A stretch of DNA of 51,822 nt, from the NCBI GenBank assembly GCA_015060535.1, contig SUYH01000019.1:1-51822 (forward strand), read 5' to 3'. A model generated the notes under the pieces. That model did not search any database. It was not told the origin of the DNA and saw only the letters and a list, made by a program, of their open reading frames with translations. Made by a program: the position numbers and the translations under genes. Below, in pieces: positions 1 through 8,423 of the stretch. Source of the DNA: Prevotella sp. (GTDB taxonomy: Bacteria > Bacteroidota > Bacteroidia > Bacteroidales > Bacteroidaceae). Positions within the stretch are counted from its first letter, which is position 1. Every line of letters starts with the position of its first letter.

Positions 1-499
1 TTCGGTGGTGTCGGTTGACGTCTTGGAGAGATAAGCAGGGCATACCTTGGTTGCAGATACCTTATTACGACCGCGAGGGCAAGCTGATAGGTATACAAAA
101 TCGCAATCTCGTGAAGGGTGCCACGCCCCGCTTCCGATTCCCGCAGGGCTCGCGCTGCAGCATCTACAATCTGCCCGTGCTGAACCTGCTTCGTCCGGGC
201 GAGACGCTCTTCATCACCGAAGGCTGCTCCGACTGCTGGGCCATGCTCTCTGCCGGTCATAAGGCCATCGCCATCCCCTCGGCCACGCTGCTGAAACGCA
301 AGGACGTCGAACAATTATCAATTATCAATTCTCAATTAAATTTGAGATGTTCCCCGACAACGACACGCCTGGCGAGCGGTTGTTCCTGCAACTCCGCGAG
401 GTGCTGCCATCGCTCGTCCGCCATCAGCTGCCACCCGGCTGCAAGGACTTCAGCGACTACTATCTGTCAGAATGTAACAGAGGGACGGTTCTTCTGTAA
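1..499 (+). pseudogene. TOPRIM-domain primase fragment, 5' truncated and frameshifted
   Basis: The frame is open to the left window edge, so the start is outside. It encodes a TOPRIM-like segment: FITEGCSDCWA around 210-245 carries the acidic EG..D motif. After the frame change near 313-345 the second motif, PDNDTPGERLF, is read in another frame, which ends at TAA 497-499. Both halves belong to one domain of the kind found in CHC2/TOPRIM primases of phages and mobile elements. A heptamer array (313-338) lies exactly at the frame change and explains the disruption. The intact protein would be a DNA primase or a TOPRIM-bearing replication protein; its N-terminal part cannot be seen. An HU-like gene follows. 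The frameshift is seen directly; the family is inferred from the two motifs. Confidence 0.65.
313..338. repeat. Heptamer tandem array inside the TOPRIM fragment
   Basis: Units AATTATC, AATTATC and AATTCTC are followed by a partial AATTA. The array lies at the point where the coding frame of the TOPRIM domain changes, so it probably entered or expanded within the gene. It belongs to the 7-base-period family seen throughout the window. Confidence 0.8.
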
Positions 500-520
500 C
501 ATAACCCACGCTTATTGCGA

Positions 521-562
521 AATAACCCTGCCTTATTCTGCGATAAGGTGGGGTTATTTTTT
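521..562 (+). terminator. Intrinsic terminator after the TOPRIM fragment
   Basis: AATAACCC-TG-CCTTAT pairs with ATAAGG-TG-GGGTTATT around a six-base loop and is followed by T residues. A second, similar left arm starts at 502, so two alternative hairpins are possible. It separates the broken gene from the HU-like gene. Confidence 0.8.
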
Positions 563-582
563 ATAAAAAAATTGAGAAAAAG

Positions 583-614
583 TTTGGTGCTCTCAAAAAT
601 ATTTAGTACCTTTG
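583..614 (+). promoter_or_regulatory. Bacteroidetes-type promoter for the HU-like gene
   Basis: TTTG at 583-586 and TACCTTTG at 607-614 are separated by 20 bases, matching the -33/-7 consensus of the Bacteroidetes primary sigma factor. Transcription should start near 620, giving a leader of about 80 bases. Confidence 0.8.
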
Positions 615-633
615 TAAGGTAATAAAATACAAG

Positions 634-701
634 CGGGAAGGGCCACCCGGTGTAGATGGTTCACTTAGTTTCTAATACCATAAAAAAACACAACAAAAGG
701 T
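634..701 (+). promoter_or_regulatory. Conserved structured leader of an HU-like gene
   Basis: CGGG 634-637 can pair with CCCG 646-649, and GTG 650-652 with CAC 662-664. A conserved TCTAATACCAT with an A-rich tail follows just before the start codon. The same order of elements precedes the second HU-like gene (minus strand, 22540-22605), so this is probably a shared cis-acting RNA element. Confidence 0.55.
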
Positions 702-1268
702 ATGATTGAACTTTATTTGAGTAAGGTGACCGAGACTTCGGAAACCGAACAGGCGGGCAAGCTTTATGCCCGAGTGAATTACAAGCAGGCGCTGTCGGTC
801 AGCGACATGGCGCGCCACATGGCAGAGCACAACACGGTGTTCTCGGAGGGCTCGATTCTGGGCGTGCTGACCGACTTCGTGAAGTGCGTGCGCGAGCAGG
901 TGTTGAACGGCAACACGGTGAAGATTGACAATCTGGCCATCTTCAAGGCTACCGTGGAGGCCAACGGTCTGGAGACGCTCTACGACGCGCAGACCGACAA
1001 GGTGGCACAGGCCAGCCTGGGCGAGCTGAAGCAGGGCGACAAGACCGGTCCTGCCGTGAAGACGGTGAAGCTGCTGGCTCAGTCGACTGGCGATCTGACC
1101 CGCGACGAGCTGAAGAAGGTGGTGAAGCTCTCGTGGACCGACAAGGCCAAGGCCGAGATTGCAGCTGCAAAGGGAAGCCTCACCCCCAGCACGAGCGGTT
1201 CAGGCTCGAGCAATACCGGTGGCAACAACGGTGGCGGCTCAGCTGGTTTCGAGACCGGCGGAGAGTAA
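702..1268 (+). CDS. HU-like DNA-binding protein (Bacteroidetes type)
   Basis: A 188-residue protein of the HU-related family common in Bacteroidetes. Residues 1-130 match the fold: a helical N-terminal part followed by VKIDNLAIFKATVE, the start of the beta-arm. The C-terminal 35 residues are low complexity (Ser/Gly/Asn) and end in SAGFETGGE, a tail nearly identical to that of the HU-like protein at 22009-22539. A short SLTPS stretch near residue 160 resembles a decayed copy of the palindromic insert found in purF and asnB. The start is fixed by the leader and by the match to the paralogue. These proteins are thought to bind DNA without sequence specificity; the exact role is unknown. Confidence 0.85.
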   Translation: MIELYLSKVTETSETEQAGKLYARVNYKQALSVSDMARHMAEHNTVFSEGSILGVLTDFVKCVREQVLNGNTVKIDNLAIFKATVEANGLETLYDAQTDKVAQASLGELKQGDKTGPAVKTVKLLAQSTGDLTRDELKKVVKLSWTDKAKAEIAAAKGSLTPSTSGSGSSNTGGNNGGGSAGFETGGE

Positions 1269-1291
1269 AAGGTCGAGACAAAAAAGAAAGG

Positions 1292-1327
1292 AGTCCGGCT
1301 TCCGATTGAACGGGAGGCGGACTTTTT
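1292..1327 (+). terminator. Intrinsic terminator of the HU-like gene
   Basis: AGTCCGGCTTCC pairs imperfectly with GGGAGGCGGACT and is followed by six T residues. It ends the single-gene HU transcription unit. Confidence 0.85.
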
Positions 1328-1413
1328 TAATCCATATTCCTTACTTCTTATCAAAACATGGCAAAGATGCGAAAAAGTTTAGTGTTTATCGTTTAAAGTT
1401 TAGAAAAAATATG

Positions 1414-1421
1414 TACCTTTG
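1414..1421 (+). promoter_or_regulatory. -7 promoter element for pepT
   Basis: TACCTTTG at the right distance for transcription to begin near 1427. This places a possible TTG start at 1419 inside the promoter, so the ATG at 1443 is the start of pepT. Confidence 0.7.
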
Positions 1422-1442
1422 CAAAAATTACGCAAAAAAAAC

Positions 1443-2681
1443 ATGGATATTACTGAAAGATTCCTGAACTATACGAAGTTCGACACGCAGTCGAGCGAGG
1501 AGAGTGAGACCGTACCAAGTACGAGCAAGCAGCTGGTATTTGCTGAATATCTGAAGAAAGAATTGGAACATGAGGGACTTGACAACGTGGAGATGGACGA
1601 CAAGGGTTACATCTACGCCACGCTGAAGGCGAACACGAAGGAGCAAGTGCCCACGATTGGTTTTATCTCGCATTACGACACAAGTCCCGACTGTTCGGGT
1701 GCTGACATCAAACCCCAGATTGTGCGCAACTACGACGGTAGCGATATCCTTTTAAGAGGTGAGAGGTATGATAACATTATCATGTCACCAAAGAAATTTC
1801 CGGAGCTGTTGCAACATGTGGGCGAAGACCTGATTGTGACGGACGGCACTACCCTACTGGGTGCTGACGACAAGGCAGGCATAGCCGAAATCGTGCAGGC
1901 GATGGTGTATCTGCAGGAGCACAAGGAGATCAAGCACGGCAAGATACGCATAGCCTTCAATCCCGACGAGGAGATAGGCATGGGTGCCCGCCACTTCGAC
2001 GTGGAGAAATTCGGTTGCGAATGGGCCTACACGATGGATGGCGGCGATGTGGGCGAGCTGGAGTTCGAGAACTTCAACGCAGCCTCAGCCAAGATCACCA
2101 TCAAAGGCGTCAGCGTACACCCAGGATATGCCAAGGGTAAGATGGTGAATGCCAATGCGCTGGCTGCCGAGCTGGCTCGGATGCTGCCTGAGGACGAGAC
2201 GCCTGAGACGACGGAGGGTTATCAGGGTTTCTACCACCTGCTGGGCATCACATCGAACATCGAGCAGGCCAAGATGTCGTACATCATCCGCGACCACGAC
2301 CGCGACCGTTTCGAGGACCGTAAGCGCTTCATCCAGCGCTGTGCGGAGCAGATGAACGAGAAATATGGCGAGGGCACGGTGGAGTGCGTGGTCAGCGACC
2401 AGTATTATAACATGAAGGAGAAGATAGAACCCGACGCGATGCACGTCATCGACGTGGTGCTCAGAGCCATGCAGGAAGTGGGCGTATCGCCTAAGGTGAA
2501 GCCCATTCGTGGCGGCACGGACGGTGCACAGCTGTCGTTCAAGGGGCTGCCCTGCCCTAACATCTTCGCAGGAGGTATCAATTTTCATGGCCCTTACGAG
2601 TTCGTACCCATCCAGTCGATGGAGAAAGCCATGCAGGTCATCGTAAAAATCTGTCAATTAGTAGGAGAATACAATGGCTGA
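1443..2681 (+). CDS. pepT: Peptidase T (tripeptide aminopeptidase)
   Basis: A cytosolic zinc aminopeptidase of family M20B that removes the N-terminal residue of tripeptides. The 412 residues match the usual length of about 410. Metal and catalytic motifs are present: SHYDTSPD (His77, Asp79), LLGADDKAG (bridging Asp142), FNPDEEIG (Glu176/Glu177), the dimerisation-domain region near [14 protein letters not shown], and the C-terminal His in [11 protein letters not shown]. The last 8 bases overlap the start of the antiporter gene, so the two are probably co-transcribed and translationally coupled. The ATG at 1443 is chosen because an upstream TTG lies within the promoter. Confidence 0.95.
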   Translation: MDITERFLNYTKFDTQSSEESETVPSTSKQLVFAEYLKKELEHEGLDNVEMDDKGYIYATLKANTKEQVPTIGFISHYDTSPDCSGADIKPQIVRNYDGSDILLRGERYDNIIMSPKKFPELLQHVGEDLIVTDGTTLLGADDKAGIAEIVQAMVYLQEHKEIKHGKIRIAFNPDEEIGMGARHFDVEKFGCEWAYTMDGGDVGELEFENFNAASAKITIKGVSVHPGYAKGKMVNANALAAELARMLPEDETPETTEGYQGFYHLLGITSNIEQAKMSYIIRDHDRDRFEDRKRFIQRCAEQMNEKYGEGTVECVVSDQYYNMKEKIEPDAMHVIDVVLRAMQEVGVSPKVKPIRGGTDGAQLSFKGLPCPNIFAGGINFHGPYEFVPIQSMEKAMQVIVKICQLVGEYNG

Positions 2682-4929
2682 ACTAGCACCAATGATACAA
2701 GACCTGGCACTGATGCTGATGGTGGCAGGCATCGTGACGCTCATCTTCAAGCGACTGAAACAACCGCTAGTGCTTGGCTACATCGTGGCAGGATTCCTCG
2801 TGTCGCCCCACATGCCCTATACGGCTTCGGTGGCTGACGCAGAACATATCCACCTGTGGGCTGACATCGGTGTGATGTTCCTGCTGTTCTCGCTGGGTCT
2901 TGACTTCTCGTTTAAGAAAATCCTGAAGATGGGTGCATCGCCCATCATATCGACCATCAGCATCATCTTCTGCATGTCGATGCTGGGCATGCTGGTAGGC
3001 CGTCTGTTCGGATGGCCACAGATGGACTGCATCTTCCTGGGAGGTATGCTGGCCATGTCGTCGACAACGATTATCTACAAGGCCTTCGACGACCTGGGGC
3101 TACGCCAACAGCAGTTTGCAGGACTGGTGATGAGCGTGCTGATACTGGAGGATATCCTGGCCATCGTCATGATGGTGATGCTGTCGGCCATAGCCAGCGG
3201 CAACAATCCCGACGGAAGCCAGATGCTGGGCTCTGTGGCGAAGATAGGCTTCTTCCTGGTGCTGTGGCTGGTGGTGGGCATCTTTGCCATTCCCATCTTC
3301 CTGCGCAAGGTGCGTAAGCTGATCAACGACGAGGTGATGCTCATCGTGGCGCTGGGCATGTGCTGTGCCATGGCGGTATTCTCGACCAAGGTAGGATTCT
3401 CGTCAGCCTTCGGAGCCTTCATCATGGGTAGCATCCTGGCGGAGACGATAGAGGCTGAGCATATAGAAAAACTGGTGGAGCCCGTAAAGAACCTCTTCGG
3501 AGCCATCTTCTTCGTATCGGTAGGCATGCTGGTCGACCCGCATATCCTCATCTCCTACGCCCCCTCCATCATCACGCTGGTGCTGACCATCCTGATAGGC
3601 CAGAGTGTGTTCGGATCGCTGGCGTTCATGTTGGGTGGCGAATCGCTGAAGTCGGCTATGCGCTGTGGTTTCTCGATGGCGCAGATTGGTGAGTTCTCGT
3701 TCATCATCGCCTCGCTGGGCTTGTCGCTGGGCGTCATCAGCGACTTCCTCTACCCTGTGGTGGTGGCAGTCAGCGTCATCACGACATTCCTCACACCATA
3801 TATGATACGTCTGGCTAACCCAGCCTACGCCCATTTGGAGAAGCGTCTGCCCAAGAAGGCCATCCAGATGATGAACCACCTGAGCATGATGCATCCGAAC
3901 ACCAACGAGAGCAATAAATGGAAGAAGATGCTGACGCAGATGACCATCAATACCGTGGTCTACAGCATCCTCTCGTCGGCCTCCATCGTCGTGATGTTCA
4001 ACTTCGTGCTGCCCTTCATGCGCCAGTTGTTGCCAGGAGAGCAGCTGCTCTGGTATGCCAACGCCATCACGGGTCTGCTGACGGTGCTCATCATATCGCC
4101 TTTCCTGCGCGCTATGGTCATGAAGAAAAACCGCAGTCCGGAGTTCCGTGCCCTGTGGGATGAGAGCAACCGCAACCGGCTGCCCTTGCTGTTCACCATC
4201 CTGGTGCGCGTGGTGATTGCCGTGGGCTTCATTTTCTATATCTGCAACTCGATGACGCAATTCTCGAGTGCCATCATGATTACCATCGGACTGGTGGCCG
4301 TGGTGATCATCATCCTCTCACGAGGCATCAAGAAGCGTAGCATCCGACTGGAGCGACTCTTCATCATGAACCTGCGTTCGCGCGAAATCGAGGCTCAGGT
4401 GCATGGCAAGAAGCGCCCATTGTATGAGGGACGTCTGCTGGACCGCGATATCCACATTGCCGACTTCATCGTGCCTATGGACTCGAAATGGATGGGACAC
4501 ACGCTACGACAGCTGAATCTCGGACAGAAATATGGTGTCCACGTGAGCAGCATCCTGCGTGCCAACTACCGCCTGAATATTCCTGACGGCAATTATATCA
4601 TCTTCCCTGGCGACAAGCTGCAGGTTATCGGTAGCGACGACCAGCTGAGCAAGTTCGGACAAGCGCTGAGCCAGGAGGTGCTGGGCGAAGATCCTAACTT
4701 GGAGAAACGTGAGATGAAGCTGCGCCAGCTCATCATCGGCTCAGACAGTCCCTTCATCGGAAAGACTCTGGAAGAGAGTGGCATCCGCGACAAGTACAGT
4801 TGTATGGTAGTCGGTCTGGAGGAAGGAAAGGAAAACCTGTCACCCTTCAGTCCTAAGCGCCGTTTCCAGGAGGGCGACATCATCTGGGTGGTAGGTGAAG
4901 AGGAATCGCTTAATGCGTTATTAAATTAA
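2674..4929 (+). CDS. CPA2-family cation:proton antiporter with TrkA-C domains
   Basis: A 751-residue inner-membrane protein. Residues 1-400 form the Na+/H+ exchanger domain of the KefB/CPA2 family, with about 12 membrane segments and the typical [15 protein letters not shown] and [10 protein letters not shown] regions. About four more membrane segments follow (440-575), an extension not present in classical KefB. Residues 600-751 hold two RCK_C/TrkA-C-like regulatory modules; the second ends in [15 protein letters not shown]. It probably exchanges K+ or Na+ for protons under control of a cytosolic ligand. The gene overlaps pepT by 8 bases and meets the LptD-like gene tail to tail with a 4-base overlap. 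The ion cannot be read from sequence. Confidence 0.88.
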   Translation: MAELAPMIQDLALMLMVAGIVTLIFKRLKQPLVLGYIVAGFLVSPHMPYTASVADAEHIHLWADIGVMFLLFSLGLDFSFKKILKMGASPIISTISIIFCMSMLGMLVGRLFGWPQMDCIFLGGMLAMSSTTIIYKAFDDLGLRQQQFAGLVMSVLILEDILAIVMMVMLSAIASGNNPDGSQMLGSVAKIGFFLVLWLVVGIFAIPIFLRKVRKLINDEVMLIVALGMCCAMAVFSTKVGFSSAFGAFIMGSILAETIEAEHIEKLVEPVKNLFGAIFFVSVGMLVDPHILISYAPSIITLVLTILIGQSVFGSLAFMLGGESLKSAMRCGFSMAQIGEFSFIIASLGLSLGVISDFLYPVVVAVSVITTFLTPYMIRLANPAYAHLEKRLPKKAIQMMNHLSMMHPNTNESNKWKKMLTQMTINTVVYSILSSASIVVMFNFVLPFMRQLLPGEQLLWYANAITGLLTVLIISPFLRAMVMKKNRSPEFRALWDESNRNRLPLLFTILVRVVIAVGFIFYICNSMTQFSSAIMITIGLVAVVIIILSRGIKKRSIRLERLFIMNLRSREIEAQVHGKKRPLYEGRLLDRDIHIADFIVPMDSKWMGHTLRQLNLGQKYGVHVSSILRANYRLNIPDGNYIIFPGDKLQVIGSDDQLSKFGQALSQEVLGEDPNLEKREMKLRQLIIGSDSPFIGKTLEESGIRDKYSCMVVGLEEGKENLSPFSPKRRFQEGDIIWVVGEEESLNALLN

Positions 4930-7757
4930 TACCACTGCACGGCATTGGAGTACGACGAACGTTTGTCGTATTTCAATGCATCCGTCAGGGTAGCAGCATT
5001 ACAACGGAACGAGAAGTTATAGCTGGTATAAGGTGCCAGCACCACTTGACATGACATATTGAAGCAGTGGAGGTCACGCGACAGCGATGCCGTCGTCATC
5101 GATATCTTCTTGCTCTCAAAGTCGTAACCACTGGAGAAATTGATGTTCCATCCGTCAGCAATACGAACATTGCCTGAGAAGTTCAGGTTCTGCGTGAACT
5201 TATAAGGATAGCGCATGGTGTCGTAGTTGAAGCTGCCGCTGGTGTTCTCACGCATGTTGATACCATAGCTGACGGTCAGCGACCAAGGCATGTCAAACTT
5301 CATATAGCCGTCTTCATCGGTCTCAGCCATACCGGCATTCTCCTTGCGGGCACCATGTTTGGCAGCCTCCATCTGGTCGTCGAGGTTGGTCTCCACACCA
5401 GTATCGTACTCATCCTTCTTGCCGTCCTTGTCCTTGTCGTCCTTCTTCACCTTCTCGCCACGCAGCCATTTGAAGAAGTTGGCTACCTTCTTGTTGTCAA
5501 GCGTATAGTGCAGGTTCTGCGACATACCCTGGAAACGACCGAAACGGCCCTTGCTATACTCCGTGCGGTTGCCAATATACGGACGGGCACCCACAGAGTC
5601 GGCCTCATAGGCATAGGTGGCAAAGACGGCATTCAGCGTGAAGGTGTAGCTCTTCGACAGCTTCAGGCGCAAACGCGTGGAGAGGTCACTCCAGGGACGT
5701 GTCTCTGCCGCCATGTTATACGACATCGAGGCACCCAGCTCGTCGATGATGCTGATCTTCTTGAATCCCGTAGAGTCGTCGTCCGACTTGATCTTCATCT
5801 CGATATTGTTGGAGATATCCATTGAGATGCTTCCCGTCTTACCCTTGCCAGGACCACCAAAGAGAGCACCCTGATACTGGCTGTACTCCACTACCGACAC
5901 ATTGCCTTGCGCATCGGTCTTCGTATAGGTATCCCACACGCCATAGCGCGAGGCACTGAAGTCAGGAGCATAACTGAAGCTGACAGTAGGTGTGAAGACA
6001 TGACGGATGGCTTGTATCTTCTCGCCAAAGAGTTTCCTGTTGGGGATATAGAAACCATAGAGCTTGGTCGATGCACCCAGACTGAAGTTCCAGTTATAGG
6101 CATTGTAGAAGCCCTGCAGCGTGTCGACAACCTCCTTCTGGTTGTCCACGTCCCATGAGCGTTTGTACTTCTGGGTGTACATACGGTCGGTCAGCGTGAA
6201 CGAAGGGTTCAGGCTCAGGAAATTGAACAGCGTGAAGTTGCCCTGAATGGGTATGGTGTGCTGCATACCGTTGCGCCAGTCCTTCGTCAGGCTCGACTTC
6301 ATGATCTTATCCTCCTTCGTCGTGATGGAGTTCGACAGACGACCGGTATAGCTCATCGAGATCTTCTCGTACCAACGCTCTTTACCCACCATCTTCTTAC
6401 GCTTAAAGGGATAGAAGCGTGAGATGCTGATGTTCAGGTCAGGCAGCGTCAGGGCGATGGTTGAGTCGCGCATGTTCTGGTTGATATTGGTGGTCAGACC
6501 CAGACTCATGCCGATGCTGGAGAAGTTGGTGCTCCACGATACAGAACTGGTACGCGTCGACTGCGTCATAGACTGTGGGTTGTACATCGACGTCAGGTTG
6601 TTACGTTCATAACTGGTCGATGCGAAGTTGACACTAGCCGACAGCGAGCTGTAGGGATTGGCCTTGGCGTCCTGACGATGGCTCCACTGCACCTTATAGC
6701 TGGTGGTCTTCTGGTAGTCAGGCATGTTCTTGTCGCCATCGACCGAGTTCTGATAGCTGAAGAGGAAGGAGCCGTTATAGCGATAACGCTTCCTATAGTT
6801 CGACGAGGCGGTGATGCCCCATGAGCCCTTGGTATAGATCTCACCAATCAGCTTCAGGTCCATCTTGTCGCTGATGGCAAAATAGTAGCCACCATCGCGC
6901 AGATAGAAGCCTCGCGACGTCTCGTCACCATAGGTCGGCATAATGAAACCTGACGAGTAGCTCTTGGTGAAGGGGAAGAAGCCATAGGGGATGGCAAAAG
7001 GCAGCGGCACATCAGCAACCACCAGATAGGTCGGTCCGAAGACGACATCCTTACCTGGACGCACCTTGGCACGCGACATGGCGAAATAGAAGTCGGGGTG
7101 CGGGTCGTCGCACGTCGTATAACGTCCGTGATAGAGGAACATATCTCCATCAGCGTTGCGCTTCGATATCTCAGAAGTCATGAAACCATCCTGCTGCTCA
7201 GTATAAACGTTATTGATGAGACCTTTCTTCGTCTTGAAGTTGAAGGCCATGGTGTCCGTCTCATACGTGTCAGAGCCCATCTTGAACACGGGGGTGCCGA
7301 ACTTGACACCTGCCGTATCAAGCGATCCGGTGGCATGTACCAGGCTGGAGTCGAGCGACATGTATATCTGGTCGCTCTCCAGGTCCATGTCCTCGTATTT
7401 CACATTCGACTTGCCATAGAGGTGGGCAATACCCGTAGCACCCTCGTAGGTCATCGAGTCGGTAGCCGTATAGTAGACGGGGGCGTCGATACCATTCTTT
7501 CGCGAGCGGTTGATGGAGTCGGCACGCAGCGAGTCGTCAATGGCCTTGTTGTGCTTCCAGATGGCCTTGTGCAGCGAGTCCATCAGCGTGGTATCGTTCT
7601 TCAGCAGCGAGTCACGCTTCAGCGAATCCATGGGTACGGAGTCATGGGCAATAGAATCGCCTGTTTTCTCCCTTTGGGGAAAACTCAGTCGGGGTACGTC
7701 CGCCAGCGCAAACACGATGACGAACAACAGTACGAAAACAAGCGTTTCTTTTTTCAC
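4926..7757 (-). CDS. lptD: LptD-like LPS-assembly outer-membrane protein
   Basis: A 943-residue protein with an N-terminal signal sequence (residues 1-22, KKE followed by a hydrophobic stretch). A charged Ser/Asp-rich linker (30-90) and an OstA-like jellyroll region (about 95-260, YTATDSMTYEGATG...) lead into a long beta-barrel that ends in an aromatic residue (VQWY), as outer-membrane proteins do. The family inserts lipopolysaccharide into the outer leaflet. A Lys/Asp-rich insertion (KVKKDDKDKDGKKDE) lies near residues 780-795. The start codon is GTG, directly downstream of a -7 element, so the mRNA may be nearly leaderless. The family is recognised from overall pattern, so other barrel families are a small possibility. 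Confidence 0.85.
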   Translation of the reverse strand: MKKETLVFVLLFVIVFALADVPRLSFPQREKTGDSIAHDSVPMDSLKRDSLLKNDTTLMDSLHKAIWKHNKAIDDSLRADSINRSRKNGIDAPVYYTATDSMTYEGATGIAHLYGKSNVKYEDMDLESDQIYMSLDSSLVHATGSLDTAGVKFGTPVFKMGSDTYETDTMAFNFKTKKGLINNVYTEQQDGFMTSEISKRNADGDMFLYHGRYTTCDDPHPDFYFAMSRAKVRPGKDVVFGPTYLVVADVPLPFAIPYGFFPFTKSYSSGFIMPTYGDETSRGFYLRDGGYYFAISDKMDLKLIGEIYTKGSWGITASSNYRKRYRYNGSFLFSYQNSVDGDKNMPDYQKTTSYKVQWSHRQDAKANPYSSLSASVNFASTSYERNNLTSMYNPQSMTQSTRTSSVSWSTNFSSIGMSLGLTTNINQNMRDSTIALTLPDLNISISRFYPFKRKKMVGKERWYEKISMSYTGRLSNSITTKEDKIMKSSLTKDWRNGMQHTIPIQGNFTLFNFLSLNPSFTLTDRMYTQKYKRSWDVDNQKEVVDTLQGFYNAYNWNFSLGASTKLYGFYIPNRKLFGEKIQAIRHVFTPTVSFSYAPDFSASRYGVWDTYTKTDAQGNVSVVEYSQYQGALFGGPGKGKTGSISMDISNNIEMKIKSDDDSTGFKKISIIDELGASMSYNMAAETRPWSDLSTRLRLKLSKSYTFTLNAVFATYAYEADSVGARPYIGNRTEYSKGRFGRFQGMSQNLHYTLDNKKVANFFKWLRGEKVKKDDKDKDGKKDEYDTGVETNLDDQMEAAKHGARKENAGMAETDEDGYMKFDMPWSLTVSYGINMRENTSGSFNYDTMRYPYKFTQNLNFSGNVRIADGWNINFSSGYDFESKKISMTTASLSRDLHCFNMSCQVVLAPYTSYNFSFRCNAATLTDALKYDKRSSYSNAVQWY

Positions 7758-7762
7758 GGCTG

Positions 7763-7770
7763 CAAAGATA
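7763..7770 (-). promoter_or_regulatory. -7 element directly before the lptD-like start codon
   Basis: On the minus strand this reads TATCTTTG and ends only 5 bases before the GTG at 7757. Transcription would start at or within a few bases of the start codon. The 7780-7807 heptamer array lies immediately upstream. Confidence 0.6.
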
Positions 7771-7779
7771 GTAAAAAAA

Positions 7780-7807
7780 GTGAAGAGTGAAGAGTGAAGA
7801 GTGAAGA
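7780..7807. repeat. Heptamer array, four GTGAAGA units
   Basis: Four perfect copies of a 7-base unit lie between the lptD-like gene and the HD-domain gene, in the position expected for upstream promoter DNA of the former. Together with 7758-7873 this is the whole intergenic space; nothing else is seen there. Confidence 0.9.
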
Positions 7808-7873
7808 AATTGCTGCTGACTTATATATTTTTTACCTTTCCAACGTAAAAATTCACTTAACAGCCTTCACTTT

Positions 7874-8368
7874 TTACTCAAATTTTTCTGCCCATGACAA
7901 GAACTTCAGCACACCTTCATGGCCAAACTTCTCCAGACTTTGGGCAGCCTCAGCCACCGTACGCACATGGTCAGGCTTCGACTTGGAGTAGAATTTATCC
8001 GCATAGCAGACAATCTGCTCTTCGAGCGTCTCAGGCTCAAAGCCAGGCAATCCCGTTCCTGTATGGCGTTCTGCCACGCGGGCATGTCGTGGGTACCCTT
8101 CCTGACGGAGCAGGTCGCCACCTATGGGACCATGCTTGATGTAGGGCTCCGTCCCGTGACAATGGATAGAGGGCGCATCACACTGGTATATGCCAATGTC
8201 GTGCAGCATGGCAGCCTCCTCCAGGAACTGCACGTCGACAGGCAGTTCCTTATGCTTCTTGACAATCAGCAGACAGCGGTCAGCCACTTGTCTTGAATGC
8301 AGCAATAAAACCCTGCGGAGCTCATCGTCCGCAGGGTAATACTTATCGATAATGGCCTGATAGTCCAT
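7874..8368 (-). CDS. HD-domain phosphohydrolase
   Basis: A 164-residue cytosolic protein with the HD metal-binding signature: His24 in LLHSRQVAD, His56-Asp57 in AMLHDIGIY, histidines in SIHCHGTEPYIKHGPIGG, and an Asp in CYADKFYSK. This is the YfbR/uncharacterised HD family (single-domain, no regulatory part). It likely hydrolyses a phosphate ester or nucleotide; the substrate is unknown. It lies 55 bases downstream of the decarboxylase gene on the same strand, so they are probably co-transcribed. The gap is filled by a heptamer array. Confidence 0.85.
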   Translation of the reverse strand: MDYQAIIDKYYPADDELRRVLLLHSRQVADRCLLIVKKHKELPVDVQFLEEAAMLHDIGIYQCDAPSIHCHGTEPYIKHGPIGGDLLRQEGYPRHARVAERHTGTGLPGFEPETLEEQIVCYADKFYSKSKPDHVRTVAEAAQSLEKFGHEGVLKFLSWAEKFE

Positions 8369-8370
8369 TT

Positions 8371-8419
8371 CTCATTCCTAATTCCTAATTCCTAATTCCT
8401 CATTCCTAATTTCTAATTT
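8371..8419. repeat. Heptamer array, seven units of CTAATTC type
   Basis: Seven consecutive 7-base units (CTCATTC, CTAATTC three times, CTCATTC, CTAATTT twice) fill the space between the HD-domain gene and the decarboxylase gene. Confidence 0.9.
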
Positions 8420-8423
8420 GGCC

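Noticed and set aside
3403..4260. 285-codon minus-strand frame rich in His and Gln
   Set aside because: Antisense shadow of the antiporter gene.
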